Part shown: one piece after another, positions 33,698 through 43,911 of the stretch | Layout: the number at the start of each line of letters is the position of its first letter | Position numbering within the stretch: position 1 is the first letter of the stretch | Assembly: GCF_042675645.1 (NCBI RefSeq) | Contig: NZ_JBHTJH010000017.1 | Location: 1,302,001-1,366,000 of the forward strand | From: Sungkyunkwania multivorans | GTDB taxonomy: Bacteria; Bacteroidota; Bacteroidia; Flavobacteriales; Flavobacteriaceae | DNA length: 64,000 bases | Reading direction: 5' to 3' | Made by a program: the position numbers and the translations under genes | Notes under the pieces: model-generated | Told to the model about the DNA's origin: nothing | Databases searched by the model: none | What the model saw: only the letters and a program-made list of their open reading frames with translations

Positions 33698-34012
33698 ATG
33701 AAAGAGAGTCTTTTAGATATTTTAAAAGGGAAGTTCCTGGTAAGTGACGAGGCGGTAAAGAACTGGCGCTTTATCATTTTCGGGTCTTTCTTGGCCATCG
33801 TAATGATTGCCAGCTCACATAGTGCCGATAAGAAAGTGCACGACATCGCTCGCCTGAATGACGAGGTAAAAGAATTGCGCAGCGAATTTGTAGATACAAG
33901 GTCGAGCGTTCAAAAGCTGCAGTTCGAATCCTATGTGAGGATGAAAATGAAACCTCGAGGATTGACGACCTCCAAAACACCACCAAAAAAGATAAGGGTT
34001 AGTTCTCAATAG
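33698..34012 (+). CDS. ftsL: Cell division protein FtsL-like
   Basis: A 104-residue bitopic protein. It has a short cytoplasmic part, one transmembrane segment (about residues 24-42, FIIFGSFLAIVMIASS) and a periplasmic leucine-zipper-like coiled coil (ARLNDEVKELRSEFVDTRSS, then VQKLQFESYV). It is poorly conserved, as FtsL is, and named mainly for its position between rsmH and ftsI plus this topology. With FtsQ and FtsB it would link the divisome to peptidoglycan synthesis. It lies 7 bp downstream of rsmH. Confidence 0.8.
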   Translation: MKESLLDILKGKFLVSDEAVKNWRFIIFGSFLAIVMIASSHSADKKVHDIARLNDEVKELRSEFVDTRSSVQKLQFESYVRMKMKPRGLTTSKTPPKKIRVSSQ

Positions 34013-34021
34013 TACAATTCG

Positions 34022-36034
34022 ATGGCAGTCACTGAAAAGAACATATTGAACCGTTTGTATTTTGTGGCAGGATGTATGTTCATCTTCGCCATTGTTGTGG
34101 TGGTAAAGCTGCTCAACATCCAGTTGGTAGAGGGTGACAAATATCGGCGCTTGGCAGAAGAGCGAACCGTTCGAAACTTTACCATACATCCAAATCGCGG
34201 TAATATCTACGCCGATGATGGGAGCTTGCTGGCTACCTCAGTCCCCAAGTACGATATCAGATTCGATGCGGTCACGGTCTCAAAAAAGAATTTCAACAAA
34301 TTTTTAGAACCGCTTTCAGATTCACTTTCCAAAAAGTTTGGGAAGCCATCTTCATATTACCAAAATGTATTTGCCAGGGCTCGCGCCAATAAGAACAGGT
34401 ATCTCTTAGTGGCTCGCAATTTGGGCTATAACGACTATATCGAAGTAAAGGATTTTCCTCTATTCAAGTTGGGGCCTTACAAAGGCGGACTTATTGTCGA
34501 ACAAAGAACGGTAAGGGAGCATCCCATTGGTAAAATTGCAGAACGAACTGTTGGTTACGACCGTAAAGACGAGAACGGCTATTTCTCCAGAGCTGGATTG
34601 GAAGGGGCCTACGGTGAATACCTCAGAGGCAAAGAGGGGAAAAGGCTCAAGCAAAAGATCGCCAAAAATCAGTGGAAACCTATAACGGATAGTAACGAAA
34701 TAGAGCCAGAAGATGGTTTTGACATCATCTCTACCATCAATGTAAATATTCAAGACATTGCGCATCATGCCTTGTTGGAGCAACTACAAAAATACAAGGC
34801 CGACCATGGCTGTGCTGTGGTGATGGAGGTCGGCACGGGAGAGATCAAAGCGATCGCTAACTTAGGTAGAAACACATACGGTAACTATTATGAACGACGT
34901 AATTACGCCGTATGGGAGTCTCACGAACCTGGCTCGACCTTTAAGTTGATGACCATGGTCGCCGCCTTGGAAGATCGGGTTATCGACACGAACTATGTCA
35001 TCGATACAAAAAACGGGATTCTTAAATTCTATGGTAAAACAGTAGAGGATTCTAAATGGGGCGGCTATGGAAAGATTACCGCTTCAAAAGCCTTTGAGGT
35101 GTCTTCCAACACGGGGGTGGTAGGTATTATCGACAAATTCTATTCAAAGAATCCATCGCGATTTGTGAATCGTCTGTACAATATGGAGCTGAATAATACG
35201 CTGGACCTGCCGATCATCGGTGAAGGAGTTCCCAAGATTCCGCATCCAAACGATAAAAAGAATTGGAGTGGCATCTCATTGCAATGGATGGCTTACGGAT
35301 ATGGAGTTTCGATGACCCCACTGCAAACACTTACCTATTACAATGCCATCGCCAACAAGGGAGAGATGGTACGTCCTAGATTTGTAAAGGCGATCAAGGA
35401 CTGGGGATTGAGCTCCCCAAATATCGAATTTAAGAAACAGATCATCAATCCGTCCATCTGTTCCAAGGAAACTGTGGCAAAAGTGACCAAAATGATGCAG
35501 AACGTCATAGAAAAAGAGCACGGCACTGGACATGACCTATATTCTCCCCACTTTTCTATGGCGGGAAAGACCGGAACTGCACAGAAGAATTACGGGGGAG
35601 ACAAGAGCAAGCTTAACTACATTTCATCTTTTGCGGGCTTTTTTCCTGTAGAAAACCCAAAATATTCCTGTATTGTAGTCATTCATGAGCCCGATAAAAG
35701 TGTGGGTTATTATGGGGCAGATGTCGCTGGGCCCGTATTCAAAAAGATTGCGCAAAAGATCTATACCGACACCCCTATCTATGATGAAGTGGATGGGTTG
35801 GATATTCAAAATCCCGATATCGAGAAGAAGTACGAGGTGTACCATGCTACAGCAAAGAAATATAAAACGATCATGCCCAATCTTAGCGGGATGCCATTAA
35901 TGGATGCCATTTCATTGCTGGAAAATATGAGGGTAGATGTAGAGGTCGAAGGAAGCGGTGATGTCGTATCGCAATCCGTCACTCCAGGGACAAAACTGCA
36001 AGAAAATCAAAAAGTAACCATAAAGGCTTCATGA
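34022..36034 (+). CDS. ftsI: Penicillin-binding protein / peptidoglycan transpeptidase FtsI with PASTA domain
   Basis: Septal peptidoglycan transpeptidase. The 670-residue protein has one N-terminal membrane anchor (about 14-36), a dimerisation/pedestal domain, and a penicillin-binding transpeptidase domain. The catalytic S305-T-F-K308, S361-S-N363 and K516-T-G518 motifs are present. A single PASTA domain lies at the C-terminus (IMPNLSGMPLMDAISLLENM). It overlaps murE by 4 bp. The PASTA domain may sense lipid II or muropeptides. FtsI would act in the septum with FtsW, encoded further along. Confidence 0.95.
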   Translation: MAVTEKNILNRLYFVAGCMFIFAIVVVVKLLNIQLVEGDKYRRLAEERTVRNFTIHPNRGNIYADDGSLLATSVPKYDIRFDAVTVSKKNFNKFLEPLSDSLSKKFGKPSSYYQNVFARARANKNRYLLVARNLGYNDYIEVKDFPLFKLGPYKGGLIVEQRTVREHPIGKIAERTVGYDRKDENGYFSRAGLEGAYGEYLRGKEGKRLKQKIAKNQWKPITDSNEIEPEDGFDIISTINVNIQDIAHHALLEQLQKYKADHGCAVVMEVGTGEIKAIANLGRNTYGNYYERRNYAVWESHEPGSTFKLMTMVAALEDRVIDTNYVIDTKNGILKFYGKTVEDSKWGGYGKITASKAFEVSSNTGVVGIIDKFYSKNPSRFVNRLYNMELNNTLDLPIIGEGVPKIPHPNDKKNWSGISLQWMAYGYGVSMTPLQTLTYYNAIANKGEMVRPRFVKAIKDWGLSSPNIEFKKQIINPSICSKETVAKVTKMMQNVIEKEHGTGHDLYSPHFSMAGKTGTAQKNYGGDKSKLNYISSFAGFFPVENPKYSCIVVIHEPDKSVGYYGADVAGPVFKKIAQKIYTDTPIYDEVDGLDIQNPDIEKKYEVYHATAKKYKTIMPNLSGMPLMDAISLLENMRVDVEVEGSGDVVSQSVTPGTKLQENQKVTIKAS

Positions 36035-37494
36035 GTTTGTTGAAGGACATATTATATAAAGTGAATCTTACCGCGGTAGTAGGGAGTACTTCGGTGTCCA
36101 TCTCCAATCTTGCTTACGATTCTAGGAAAGTGTCGTTGAACGATGTTTTTATAGCCATAAAAGGGACTCAAATGGATGGTCATAATTATATCCAAAAGGC
36201 TGTAGAACTTGGTGCCTTGGCCATCGTCTGTGAAGAAATGCCTGAACATCTGGTCAACGGAGTTACTTATGTGCAAGTATCGGATAGCCATCGCTCGCTG
36301 GCGCTCATGGCATCCAATTTTTTTGGCGAGCCATCAAAGAACCTTAAGCTGGTTGGAATTACTGGTACTAATGGCAAGACAACGGTAGCAACACTCCTAT
36401 ATCAATTATTTATAAAAGCAGGATATAAGGTTGGATTGCTTTCAACCGTGAAAGTCATGGTTGGTGAACAGGAATATCCGGCCACGCATACGACACCCGA
36501 CCCGTTGATGATCAATGGTTATTTAAAAGAAATGAATGAGGAAGGGGTAGAATTTTGCTTTATGGAAGTGTCCTCTCATGGCATTCATCAGAAACGAACA
36601 GATGGCCTTCATTTTGCTGGAGGAATATTCACAAATCTATCCCATGACCATTTGGACTATCATAAGTCCTTTGCCGAATATAGGGATGTAAAGAAATCCT
36701 TCTTTGACTCCTTGGATAAAGAGGCTTTTGCATTGGTGAATGTCGACGACAAGAATGGATTGGTGATGCTGCAAAATACCAAGGCAAGAAAGCTTACATA
36801 TGCCTTACGATCCTATGCGGACTACCGAGCGCAGATCCTTGAGAATCAATTTAGCGGTTTGCTTTTAAAGGTCAATGAACACGAAGTATGGTCCAAACTT
36901 ATCGGTAGCTTCAACGCCTATAATCTTTTGGCGATCTACGCCACTGCAGAACAACTTGGGTTGGAGCAATTGGAGATCTTGCGGCTAATAAGTGATCTCG
37001 AAAGCGTGAGCGGAAGATTTCAGTATTTGATATCTAAAGAAAAGATCACTGCCATCGTTGATTACGCACATACCCCAGATGCTCTTAAAAATGTGCTGGG
37101 CACTATCAATAGCATTCGTACTGGAAACGAAGAACTTATCACTGTCGTGGGCTGTGGTGGCGATAGGGACCGTGCAAAACGACCTAAGATGGCTCATATA
37201 GCCTCAGCGTTGAGTACAAAGGCCATTTTTACATCAGATAATCCTAGAAGTGAGGATCCAGATCTCATTATCGAAGAGATGGAGAAGGGTGTGGAACCGC
37301 AGCATTATAAAAAAACTATGGCCATCACCGATAGGAAACAGGCCATCAAAACTGCATGTCAATTGGCTAACACCAACGACATCATACTAATTGCTGGTAA
37401 AGGTCATGAGGCCTATCAGGAAGTAAACGGAAAGAGAACTGATTTTGATGATTACAAGATCGTCACAGAATTATTGAGAAAATTAAATAAATAG
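36031..37494 (+). CDS. murE: UDP-N-acetylmuramoyl-L-alanyl-D-glutamate--2,6-diaminopimelate ligase
   Basis: Adds the third residue of the stem peptide. The 487-residue protein has the P-loop GITGTNGKTTVATLL and the TTPDP substrate motif (THTTPDPLM). The signature D403-N404-P405-R406 (SDNPRSEDP) marks the meso-diaminopimelate-specific enzymes, as opposed to Lys-specific ones. It overlaps the end of ftsI by 4 bp (ATGA), consistent with translational coupling, and is followed by mraY after 42 bp. Confidence 0.96.
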   Translation: MSLLKDILYKVNLTAVVGSTSVSISNLAYDSRKVSLNDVFIAIKGTQMDGHNYIQKAVELGALAIVCEEMPEHLVNGVTYVQVSDSHRSLALMASNFFGEPSKNLKLVGITGTNGKTTVATLLYQLFIKAGYKVGLLSTVKVMVGEQEYPATHTTPDPLMINGYLKEMNEEGVEFCFMEVSSHGIHQKRTDGLHFAGGIFTNLSHDHLDYHKSFAEYRDVKKSFFDSLDKEAFALVNVDDKNGLVMLQNTKARKLTYALRSYADYRAQILENQFSGLLLKVNEHEVWSKLIGSFNAYNLLAIYATAEQLGLEQLEILRLISDLESVSGRFQYLISKEKITAIVDYAHTPDALKNVLGTINSIRTGNEELITVVGCGGDRDRAKRPKMAHIASALSTKAIFTSDNPRSEDPDLIIEEMEKGVEPQHYKKTMAITDRKQAIKTACQLANTNDIILIAGKGHEAYQEVNGKRTDFDDYKIVTELLRKLNK

Positions 37495-37536
37495 CCGTAT
37501 TCCCAGGATAGAAAGGGGATCAGGTATAGGTGAATT

Positions 37537-38769
37537 ATGTTGTACTATCTTTTTGAATATTTAGAGAAACACTATCAACTGCCAGGAGCAGGACTGTTTC
37601 AGTTCTTATCCTTTAGGGCGGCAGCGGCAATCATTCTCTCTTTGCTCATTTCTACTATATATGGAAAGCGGATCATCAATTTTCTTCGGAAGCAACAAGT
37701 TGGAGAAACAGTACGAGAGCTAGGACTGGAAGGGCAGATGCAAAAAGCGGGAACGCCGACCATGGGCGGTATCATTATCATCTTGGCGACGTTGATTCCG
37801 GTGCTATTATTAGCGAAACTCGATAATATCTACATCATCTTGCTGTTGATCACCACAGTTTGGATGGGACTCATCGGTTTTGTAGATGACTATATCAAAG
37901 TATTTAAAAAAGATAAAGAAGGGTTGAGCGGACGTTTTAAGGTGATGGGGCAAATAGGACTGGGCATCATCGTTGGGGCTACGTTATTCTTCCATCCAGA
38001 GGTGACCATCAAGGAAGAAGTGAGAGATGGAGATGAAGTGGAAATTGTGGAGAATGTACCCATTCAGAAACGATTTGGAGAGGAGAAGAAGTCAACAAAG
38101 ACGACGATACCTTTTGTTAAAAATAACGAGCTGGATTATTCTAGTTTGGTAAGCTGGGCAGGTGAAGGAGCAGAAAAGTATGCTTGGCTCATATTTATTC
38201 CATTGGTGATCATCGTGGTCACGGCTGTTTCCAATGGTGCCAATCTTACGGATGGTATCGACGGCCTGGCAGCAGGGTCTTCGGCGATCATTGTGCTTAC
38301 ACTGGGCATTTTCGCATGGGTATCTGGTAACCTTATTTTTTCAGACTATCTAAATATCATGTATATCCCTCGTGTAGGGGAGATCACCATCTATATCGCT
38401 GCTTTTGTTGGTGGACTTGTCGGGTTCCTTTGGTACAATACCTATCCCGCTCAGGTTTTCATGGGTGATACGGGGAGCCTAACCATTGGAGGTATTATTG
38501 CGGTGATCGCCATCGCCGTTAGAAAAGAATGGTTGATCCCTATACTCTGTGGGATTTTCTTGGCAGAGAATCTCTCCGTGATGTTGCAGGTAAGCTATTT
38601 CAAATATACGAAGAGGAAATATGGTCAGGGAAAGCGGATCTTCAAGATGTCGCCACTGCACCACCACTATCAGAAACTGGGCTATCACGAAAGTAAGATA
38701 GTCGCTCGTTTTTGGATCGTTGGAATCATTTTGGCGGTATTGACAATAGTAACGCTGAAAATTAGATAG
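37537..38769 (+). CDS. mraY: Phospho-N-acetylmuramoyl-pentapeptide-transferase
   Basis: MraY transfers phospho-MurNAc-pentapeptide to undecaprenyl phosphate, forming lipid I. It is a 410-residue polytopic membrane protein with about ten transmembrane segments. Conserved stretches are [19 protein letters not shown] with the catalytic Asp pair, [13 protein letters not shown] and the HHH-type loop ([11 protein letters not shown]). It is about 50 residues longer than the E. coli enzyme because of a charged loop near residues 155-205 ([20 protein letters not shown]), usual in Bacteroidota. It lies 32 bp before the longest murD start. Confidence 0.96.
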   Translation: MLYYLFEYLEKHYQLPGAGLFQFLSFRAAAAIILSLLISTIYGKRIINFLRKQQVGETVRELGLEGQMQKAGTPTMGGIIIILATLIPVLLLAKLDNIYIILLLITTVWMGLIGFVDDYIKVFKKDKEGLSGRFKVMGQIGLGIIVGATLFFHPEVTIKEEVRDGDEVEIVENVPIQKRFGEEKKSTKTTIPFVKNNELDYSSLVSWAGEGAEKYAWLIFIPLVIIVVTAVSNGANLTDGIDGLAAGSSAIIVLTLGIFAWVSGNLIFSDYLNIMYIPRVGEITIYIAAFVGGLVGFLWYNTYPAQVFMGDTGSLTIGGIIAVIAIAVRKEWLIPILCGIFLAENLSVMLQVSYFKYTKRKYGQGKRIFKMSPLHHHYQKLGYHESKIVARFWIVGIILAVLTIVTLKIR

Positions 38770-38801
38770 GCCCATCCCCAACCCATCCCCAAGGAAGGGC
38801 G

Positions 38802-40199
38802 TTGAATATGAATGAGAAGAAAAAAATAATAAAGAAACAAAATGTCCCACCAATGGAGGGAGTGAAGGGAGCTTTGGTGGTCTTAGGTGGAGGAGAAAGT
38901 GGCGTGGGTACCGCCATTTTAGGAAAAAAACAAGGCTTTGAGGTCTTTGTCTCAGACAAAGGGACGATCAAAGAATCTTATAGAGACGTTCTTATTGATC
39001 TTGAAATTGAATGGGAGGATGGACAGCATTCCGAGGAGAAGATATTAAATGCGGATCTGGTGATGAAGAGCCCTGGCATTCCAGATAAAGTACCAATGGT
39101 AAGACAATTGGTCGAAAAAGGGATTCCTGTGATCTCTGAGATCGAGTTTGCCTCAAAGTATACCAATGCTACTATTGTTGGCATTACAGGAAGTAACGGA
39201 AAGACCACCACCACCATGCTAGCACATCATCTCTTGCAAAAAGGAGGATTACATGTGGGTATGGCTGGAAATATCGGGGATAGCTATGCTAAAATGGTGG
39301 CTGAAAATGATTTTGACACCTATGTTCTGGAGATCAGCAGTTTTCAGTTGGATGGAATCGTGAGTTTTAAACCACATATCGCGGTCATCACCAACATTAC
39401 ACCCGATCATTTGGACAGGTATGATCATAAGTTTGAAAACTATGTCGCTTCAAAGTTTAGAATAGCGATGAACCAAACAGAAAGTGATTACCTCATCTAT
39501 GATGCAGATGATCAAGTGATCACCGATTGGTTAAAGGCACATCCAGTGAGGTCGCGGCTCATCCCATTTTCAATAAAGAAAAAGATAACGCCAGGGGCGT
39601 TTTTAGAAGATAAAAATATTACCATAACGATAGATAACGACCAAACAACTATGTCAACAGAAACATTAGCATTAGAGGGAAAACACAACGTAAAGAATGC
39701 TATGGCAGCATCGATGGCGGCTACCCTTTTAAAAGTAAGGAAAGAGACCATCAGGGAGAGCCTTCAGGATTTTCAAGGCGCGCCTCACCGATTAGAGAAA
39801 GTTTTGAAGATCAATAATGTCCAATACATCAATGACTCCAAAGCCACAAACGTCAATGCTACATACTATGCGCTAGAAAGTATGAATGTTCAAACGGTCT
39901 GGATCGTTGGTGGAGAGGATAAAGGGAATGATTATGCGGACCTTATGCCATTGGTCAGAGAAAAGGTAAAGGCCATTATTTGTTTGGGACTGGACAACTC
40001 AAAGATCATCGACACTTTTGGTCGTGTGGTAGATCTAATGGTGGAAACCTATTCTATGGAAGAAGCTGTAAAGGTCGCCTATAAGATCGCAGAACGTGGA
40101 GAGACAGTTCTGTTATCTCCTGCCTGTGCAAGTTTTGATCTTTTTGATAATTATGAAGATCGAGGAAATCAATTTAAAGCAGCAGTAAGAAAACTATAG
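38802..40199 (+). CDS. murD: UDP-N-acetylmuramoylalanine--D-glutamate ligase
   Basis: Adds D-Glu to UDP-MurNAc-L-Ala in the cytoplasm. The protein is 465 residues from ATG 38802, but the family start (LVVLGGGESGVGTAI) begins near residue 24; ATG 38853 (MEGVKGALVV) or TTG/GTG near 38871 are likely alternatives. The P-loop is VGITGSNGKTTTTML, and NITPDHLDRYD, NDSKATNVNATYYAL and GGEDKGNDY are typical of MurD. The extra N-terminal residues (MNMNEKKKIIKKQN...) are encoded by sequence resembling an intergenic repeat, so the long start may be an artefact. ftsW begins 35 bp after its stop. Confidence 0.95.
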   Translation: MNMNEKKKIIKKQNVPPMEGVKGALVVLGGGESGVGTAILGKKQGFEVFVSDKGTIKESYRDVLIDLEIEWEDGQHSEEKILNADLVMKSPGIPDKVPMVRQLVEKGIPVISEIEFASKYTNATIVGITGSNGKTTTTMLAHHLLQKGGLHVGMAGNIGDSYAKMVAENDFDTYVLEISSFQLDGIVSFKPHIAVITNITPDHLDRYDHKFENYVASKFRIAMNQTESDYLIYDADDQVITDWLKAHPVRSRLIPFSIKKKITPGAFLEDKNITITIDNDQTTMSTETLALEGKHNVKNAMAASMAATLLKVRKETIRESLQDFQGAPHRLEKVLKINNVQYINDSKATNVNATYYALESMNVQTVWIVGGEDKGNDYADLMPLVREKVKAIICLGLDNSKIIDTFGRVVDLMVETYSMEEAVKVAYKIAERGETVLLSPACASFDLFDNYEDRGNQFKAAVRKL

Positions 40200-40233
40200 A
40201 AAGAACTACGCTAACATTTATGAGATCATAGCA

Positions 40234-41427
40234 GTGAACACGGTATTTAGGAACATACGAGGAGATAGGACCATCTGGGCCATTACGGCACTGCTGGCGC
40301 TGCTATCATTTCTTCCAGTGTATAGTGCAAGTTCTAATTTGGTATATGTGGTTGGCAACGGAACTACCATCGGACATTTGTTAAAGCATGGTGTTATTCT
40401 GGCATTAGGTTTTGCAATTATATATACCATTCACAAGATTCCCTATCATTATTTCAGGGCATTGTCGATGATCATGCTGCCTATCACAGTAATATTGTTG
40501 TTATACACCTTGGCTCAAGGAAATACGATTGGTGGGGCCAATGCGAGCCGCTGGATCCGTGTGCCCATCGTAGGGGTGACATTTCAAACATCGACCTTCG
40601 CCTCGGTGGTATTGATGGCCTATGTAGCTAGATATCTATCAAAAATAAAGGATGAAAAGGTGAGATTTGCCGAGACCCTGATACCGCTTTGGTTGCCCGT
40701 CTTTTTAATATTGGCATTGATCCTACCAGCCAATTTCTCAACGGCAGCCATACTCTTTTCAATGGTAGTGGTCCTTACATTTTTAGGAGGCTATCCCTTA
40801 AAATATTTGATGGCGATCATCTTTACCGGTGCTGTTGGGCTGACCATGTTCGTATTGACCGCAAAGGCGTTTCCAGAAGCATTTCCCAATAGGGTGGATA
40901 CTTGGATAAGCAGATTTGAAAGTTTTATGGATGATGTGCCTACGGAAGAGGATTATCAGATAGAACGCGCCAAAACGGCGATCGCAACTGGTAGTATTGT
41001 TGGTAAGGGCGCGGGAAAAAGTGTCATGAAGAATTTGCTTCCGCAAAGTTCTTCAGATTTCATCTTTGCAATTGTAGTAGAAGAATATGGTCTAGCCGGT
41101 GGGCTGTTGATCATGTTTCTATATCTATTGCTTTTGTTCAGAATAGTGATCGTCGCACATAAGAGTGCGACCATATTTGGAAAATTACTGGTTATTGGAG
41201 TGGGGCTACCCATTATTTTTCAAGCATTGATAAATATGGCTGTAGCCGTGGAGTTATTCCCCGTTACTGGGCAGACATTGCCACTTATCAGTAGCGGGGG
41301 AACTTCCGTTTGGATGACCTGCTTAGCTATCGGAATCATTCTAAGCGTTAGCAAGAAACGTGAAGAGACCGAAGAGCAAATAAATAACGATAACAATCCG
41401 CTGGCAGTATTGAGCGAAGCGTTGTAA
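40234..41427 (+). CDS. ftsW: Cell division peptidoglycan glycosyltransferase FtsW (SEDS family)
   Basis: SEDS-family polymerase of septal glycan strands, working with FtsI. The 397-residue protein has ten or so transmembrane segments. Recognisable family features are NASRWI, the ARYLSK loop and KTAIATGSIVGKGAGKS. The C-terminal GQTLPLISSGGTSVW is the characteristic signature (P-L-I-S-S-G-G). The start is GTG at 40234. It falls between murD and murG, the standard position in the dcw cluster. Confidence 0.95.
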   Translation: MNTVFRNIRGDRTIWAITALLALLSFLPVYSASSNLVYVVGNGTTIGHLLKHGVILALGFAIIYTIHKIPYHYFRALSMIMLPITVILLLYTLAQGNTIGGANASRWIRVPIVGVTFQTSTFASVVLMAYVARYLSKIKDEKVRFAETLIPLWLPVFLILALILPANFSTAAILFSMVVVLTFLGGYPLKYLMAIIFTGAVGLTMFVLTAKAFPEAFPNRVDTWISRFESFMDDVPTEEDYQIERAKTAIATGSIVGKGAGKSVMKNLLPQSSSDFIFAIVVEEYGLAGGLLIMFLYLLLLFRIVIVAHKSATIFGKLLVIGVGLPIIFQALINMAVAVELFPVTGQTLPLISSGGTSVWMTCLAIGIILSVSKKREETEEQINNDNNPLAVLSEAL

Positions 41428-41444
41428 TGAATAAAAGGTAGCAT

Positions 41445-42542
41445 TTGGAGAGACTAAAGATCATAGTATCGGGAGGAGGAACAGGAGGACACATCTATCC
41501 TGCGATCGCTATTGCAAATGAAATTAAGGAGCGCTATCCAGAGTCTGAGTTCCTCTTTGTTGGAGCAAAAGACCGAATGGAGATGGAGAAAGTGCCAAAG
41601 GCTGGCTATGCCATCAAAGGCCTATGGATCTCTGGTTTGCAAAGGAAGCTTTCCCTGAAGAATCTAATGTTTCCTATAAAGCTTATCAGTAGTCTTATGG
41701 AGGCTAAACGTCTGATCAATGAATTTAGGCCTACGATAGCAATAGGAACGGGAGGATTTGCAAGTGGCCCGCTTCTAGAAGTTGCCGCAAACCATCATAT
41801 TCCAACATTGATTCAAGAGCAGAATTCCTATGCTGGGATCACCAATAAGCTACTTGGAAAAAAAGTAGATAGAATATGTGTGGCCTATGATAATATGGAG
41901 CGGTTTTTTCCAGAGAACAAGATCATTAAGACCGGGAATCCAGTGAGACAGGACCTACTTCAAATAGCAGACAAAAGGGATGGTGCGAAGCGGTTTTTCA
42001 ATCTAAAGGCAGAAAAAAAGACCATTTTGGTCCTAGGAGGAAGCCTAGGCGCTAGACGAATCAATCAGCTGATAGAAAAAGAACTTTCGTTTTTTCAAGA
42101 AGCTGATGTGCAATTGTTATGGCAATGTGGGAAACTCTATTACGACGATTATAAGGCCTATGACGATAAGAACCAAGTAAATGTATATGAGTTCCTGGAT
42201 AAAATGGACCTGGCCTATGCCGCTGCCGATATTATTATTTCGAGAGCAGGAGCCGGCACCATATCAGAGTTGAGTATCGTAGGAAAGCCGGTGATCTTTA
42301 TACCATCTCCCTTGGTAGCAGAGGATCATCAGACAAAGAATGCCATGGCAGTTACCGAGAAGGATGCAGCCCTGTTGATCAAGGAACGAGATCTGGATGA
42401 AGATTTTGAGTCAACATTTTTGTCATTGCTCAACTCTGAAGAGCGACAGCAACAGCTGGGAGAAAATATAAAGAAATTGGCATTGCCAAATGCGACAAGT
42501 GATATTGTGGACGAAGTAGAGCAATTGCTTCTTAGAAATTGA
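41445..42542 (+). CDS. murG: UDP-N-acetylglucosamine--N-acetylmuramyl-(pentapeptide) pyrophosphoryl-undecaprenol GlcNAc transferase
   Basis: MurG adds GlcNAc to lipid I at the inner face of the membrane, making lipid II. The 365-residue protein starts at TTG 41445. The N-terminal [15 protein letters not shown] motif, [23 protein letters not shown] and GNPVR are family signatures. The C-terminal donor domain has [10 protein letters not shown] and [10 protein letters not shown], then [11 protein letters not shown]. It follows ftsW after 17 bp and precedes murC after 19 bp. Confidence 0.96.
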   Translation: MERLKIIVSGGGTGGHIYPAIAIANEIKERYPESEFLFVGAKDRMEMEKVPKAGYAIKGLWISGLQRKLSLKNLMFPIKLISSLMEAKRLINEFRPTIAIGTGGFASGPLLEVAANHHIPTLIQEQNSYAGITNKLLGKKVDRICVAYDNMERFFPENKIIKTGNPVRQDLLQIADKRDGAKRFFNLKAEKKTILVLGGSLGARRINQLIEKELSFFQEADVQLLWQCGKLYYDDYKAYDDKNQVNVYEFLDKMDLAYAAADIIISRAGAGTISELSIVGKPVIFIPSPLVAEDHQTKNAMAVTEKDAALLIKERDLDEDFESTFLSLLNSEERQQQLGENIKKLALPNATSDIVDEVEQLLLRN

Positions 42543-42561
42543 TCGAACATAGCATGTTTAA

Positions 42562-43911
42562 ATGAATTTGAATTTAATACATAACATCTATTTTATAGGG
42601 ATCGGCGGCATAGGAATGTCAGCCTTGGCACGCTATTTCAAGACGATTGGAAAGGAGGTTGCAGGCTATGATAGAACTCCTAGCGAAATAACGGATAACC
42701 TGTGCGACCTAGGGATCTCGATTCACTTTGAAGATGTAGTTTCGAAAATTCCTGAGAACTTCTTAAATAAAGAGCAGACCTTGGTCGTATACACACCAGC
42801 TGTTCCAAAAGCGCACTCGGAATTGCAGTATTTCAATAATAACCGATTTGAGGTTTGTAAACGTTCTGAAGTTTTGGGGATGATCACCGAGAATACCTTT
42901 TGCCTGGCCGTTGCCGGAACGCATGGCAAGACGACCACTTCTTCTATATTAACACATCTATTGAATGAAAGCGGGCAGCAGGTGACCGGTTTTCTGGGTG
43001 GGATAGCCGAAAACTACGATTCTAACCTCGTTATGTCTGGAAATGAATATACAGTAGTAGAGGCAGATGAGTTTGATCGTTCCTTTTTGCAATTATCGCC
43101 GGATGTTGCTTGTATCACCTCGATGGACGCTGACCATCTGGATATTTATGGAGAGGCAGCATCCTTGCATGACTCGTTTATAGAATTCACCCAAAGGATA
43201 AAGCCGGGTGGGACACTTTTTGTCCGTAGCGGTTTGCCTTTGGAAGGGATTACCTATGGAATTGAAGATGATTCAGACTATTGTATAAAAAATATTAAGG
43301 TCAAGAACGGAACCTACGTTTTTGATGTAGAGACGCCAAATGATGGGGTGGTTTGTGGCGTACAATTCAACCAACCGGGGCAACACAACTTGTTGAACGG
43401 ATTAGTAGCTTTTGCGATGGCGGTAAAAATAGGTTCCCCAACCGACCGCCTCGTAAAAGCATTGTCGACTTTCAAAGGGGTTAAAAGACGATTTTCCTAT
43501 CAGATCAAACGCGACGATCTGGTATTTATCGATGACTATGCGCATCATCCCACAGAGATAGATGCCGTGCATCAGGCGGTGAGAGAAATGTACCCTGAGA
43601 AAAAGGTGTTGGCCATTTTTCAACCGCATCTTTTTAGTCGTACCCGAGATTTTATAGATGATTTTGCCAGTAGCCTTTCGCAATTTGATGAGATCATGCT
43701 ATTGGACATCTATCCTGCGAGAGAAGAACCGATAACAGGGGTTACCTCTTCTTGGTTGTTGGAAAGAATAAAAAATGATGAAAAAAGTCTCGTCAGCAAG
43801 GACGAACTCATTGCCAAAGTTCTTGCGAGCAATGCCCATGTAATATTAACACTTGGCGCAGGAGATATTGGCGTAGAAGTAGAAAGTATCAAAAAAGCAT
43901 TATTGAATTGA
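42562..43911 (+). CDS. murC: UDP-N-acetylmuramate--L-alanine ligase
   Basis: Adds L-Ala to UDP-MurNAc, the first amino acid of the stem peptide. The 449-residue protein starts with the IYFIGIGGIGMSALARYF motif and has the P-loop AGTHGKTTTSSIL. The VVEADEFDRSFLQL and SMDADHLDIYG motifs follow, and the C-terminal domain shows FIDDYAHHPTEIDA and FQPHLFSRTRDF. All are standard for MurC. Its last bases overlap the start of ftsQ by 4 bp. Confidence 0.96.
   Translation: MNLNLIHNIYFIGIGGIGMSALARYFKTIGKEVAGYDRTPSEITDNLCDLGISIHFEDVVSKIPENFLNKEQTLVVYTPAVPKAHSELQYFNNNRFEVCKRSEVLGMITENTFCLAVAGTHGKTTTSSILTHLLNESGQQVTGFLGGIAENYDSNLVMSGNEYTVVEADEFDRSFLQLSPDVACITSMDADHLDIYGEAASLHDSFIEFTQRIKPGGTLFVRSGLPLEGITYGIEDDSDYCIKNIKVKNGTYVFDVETPNDGVVCGVQFNQPGQHNLLNGLVAFAMAVKIGSPTDRLVKALSTFKGVKRRFSYQIKRDDLVFIDDYAHHPTEIDAVHQAVREMYPEKKVLAIFQPHLFSRTRDFIDDFASSLSQFDEIMLLDIYPAREEPITGVTSSWLLERIKNDEKSLVSKDELIAKVLASNAHVILTLGAGDIGVEVESIKKALLN

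Noticed and set aside
33175..33846. 223-residue minus-strand frame opposite rsmH and ftsL
   Set aside because: Rich in Phe, Ser and His as antisense frames often are; the plus strand holds conserved genes.
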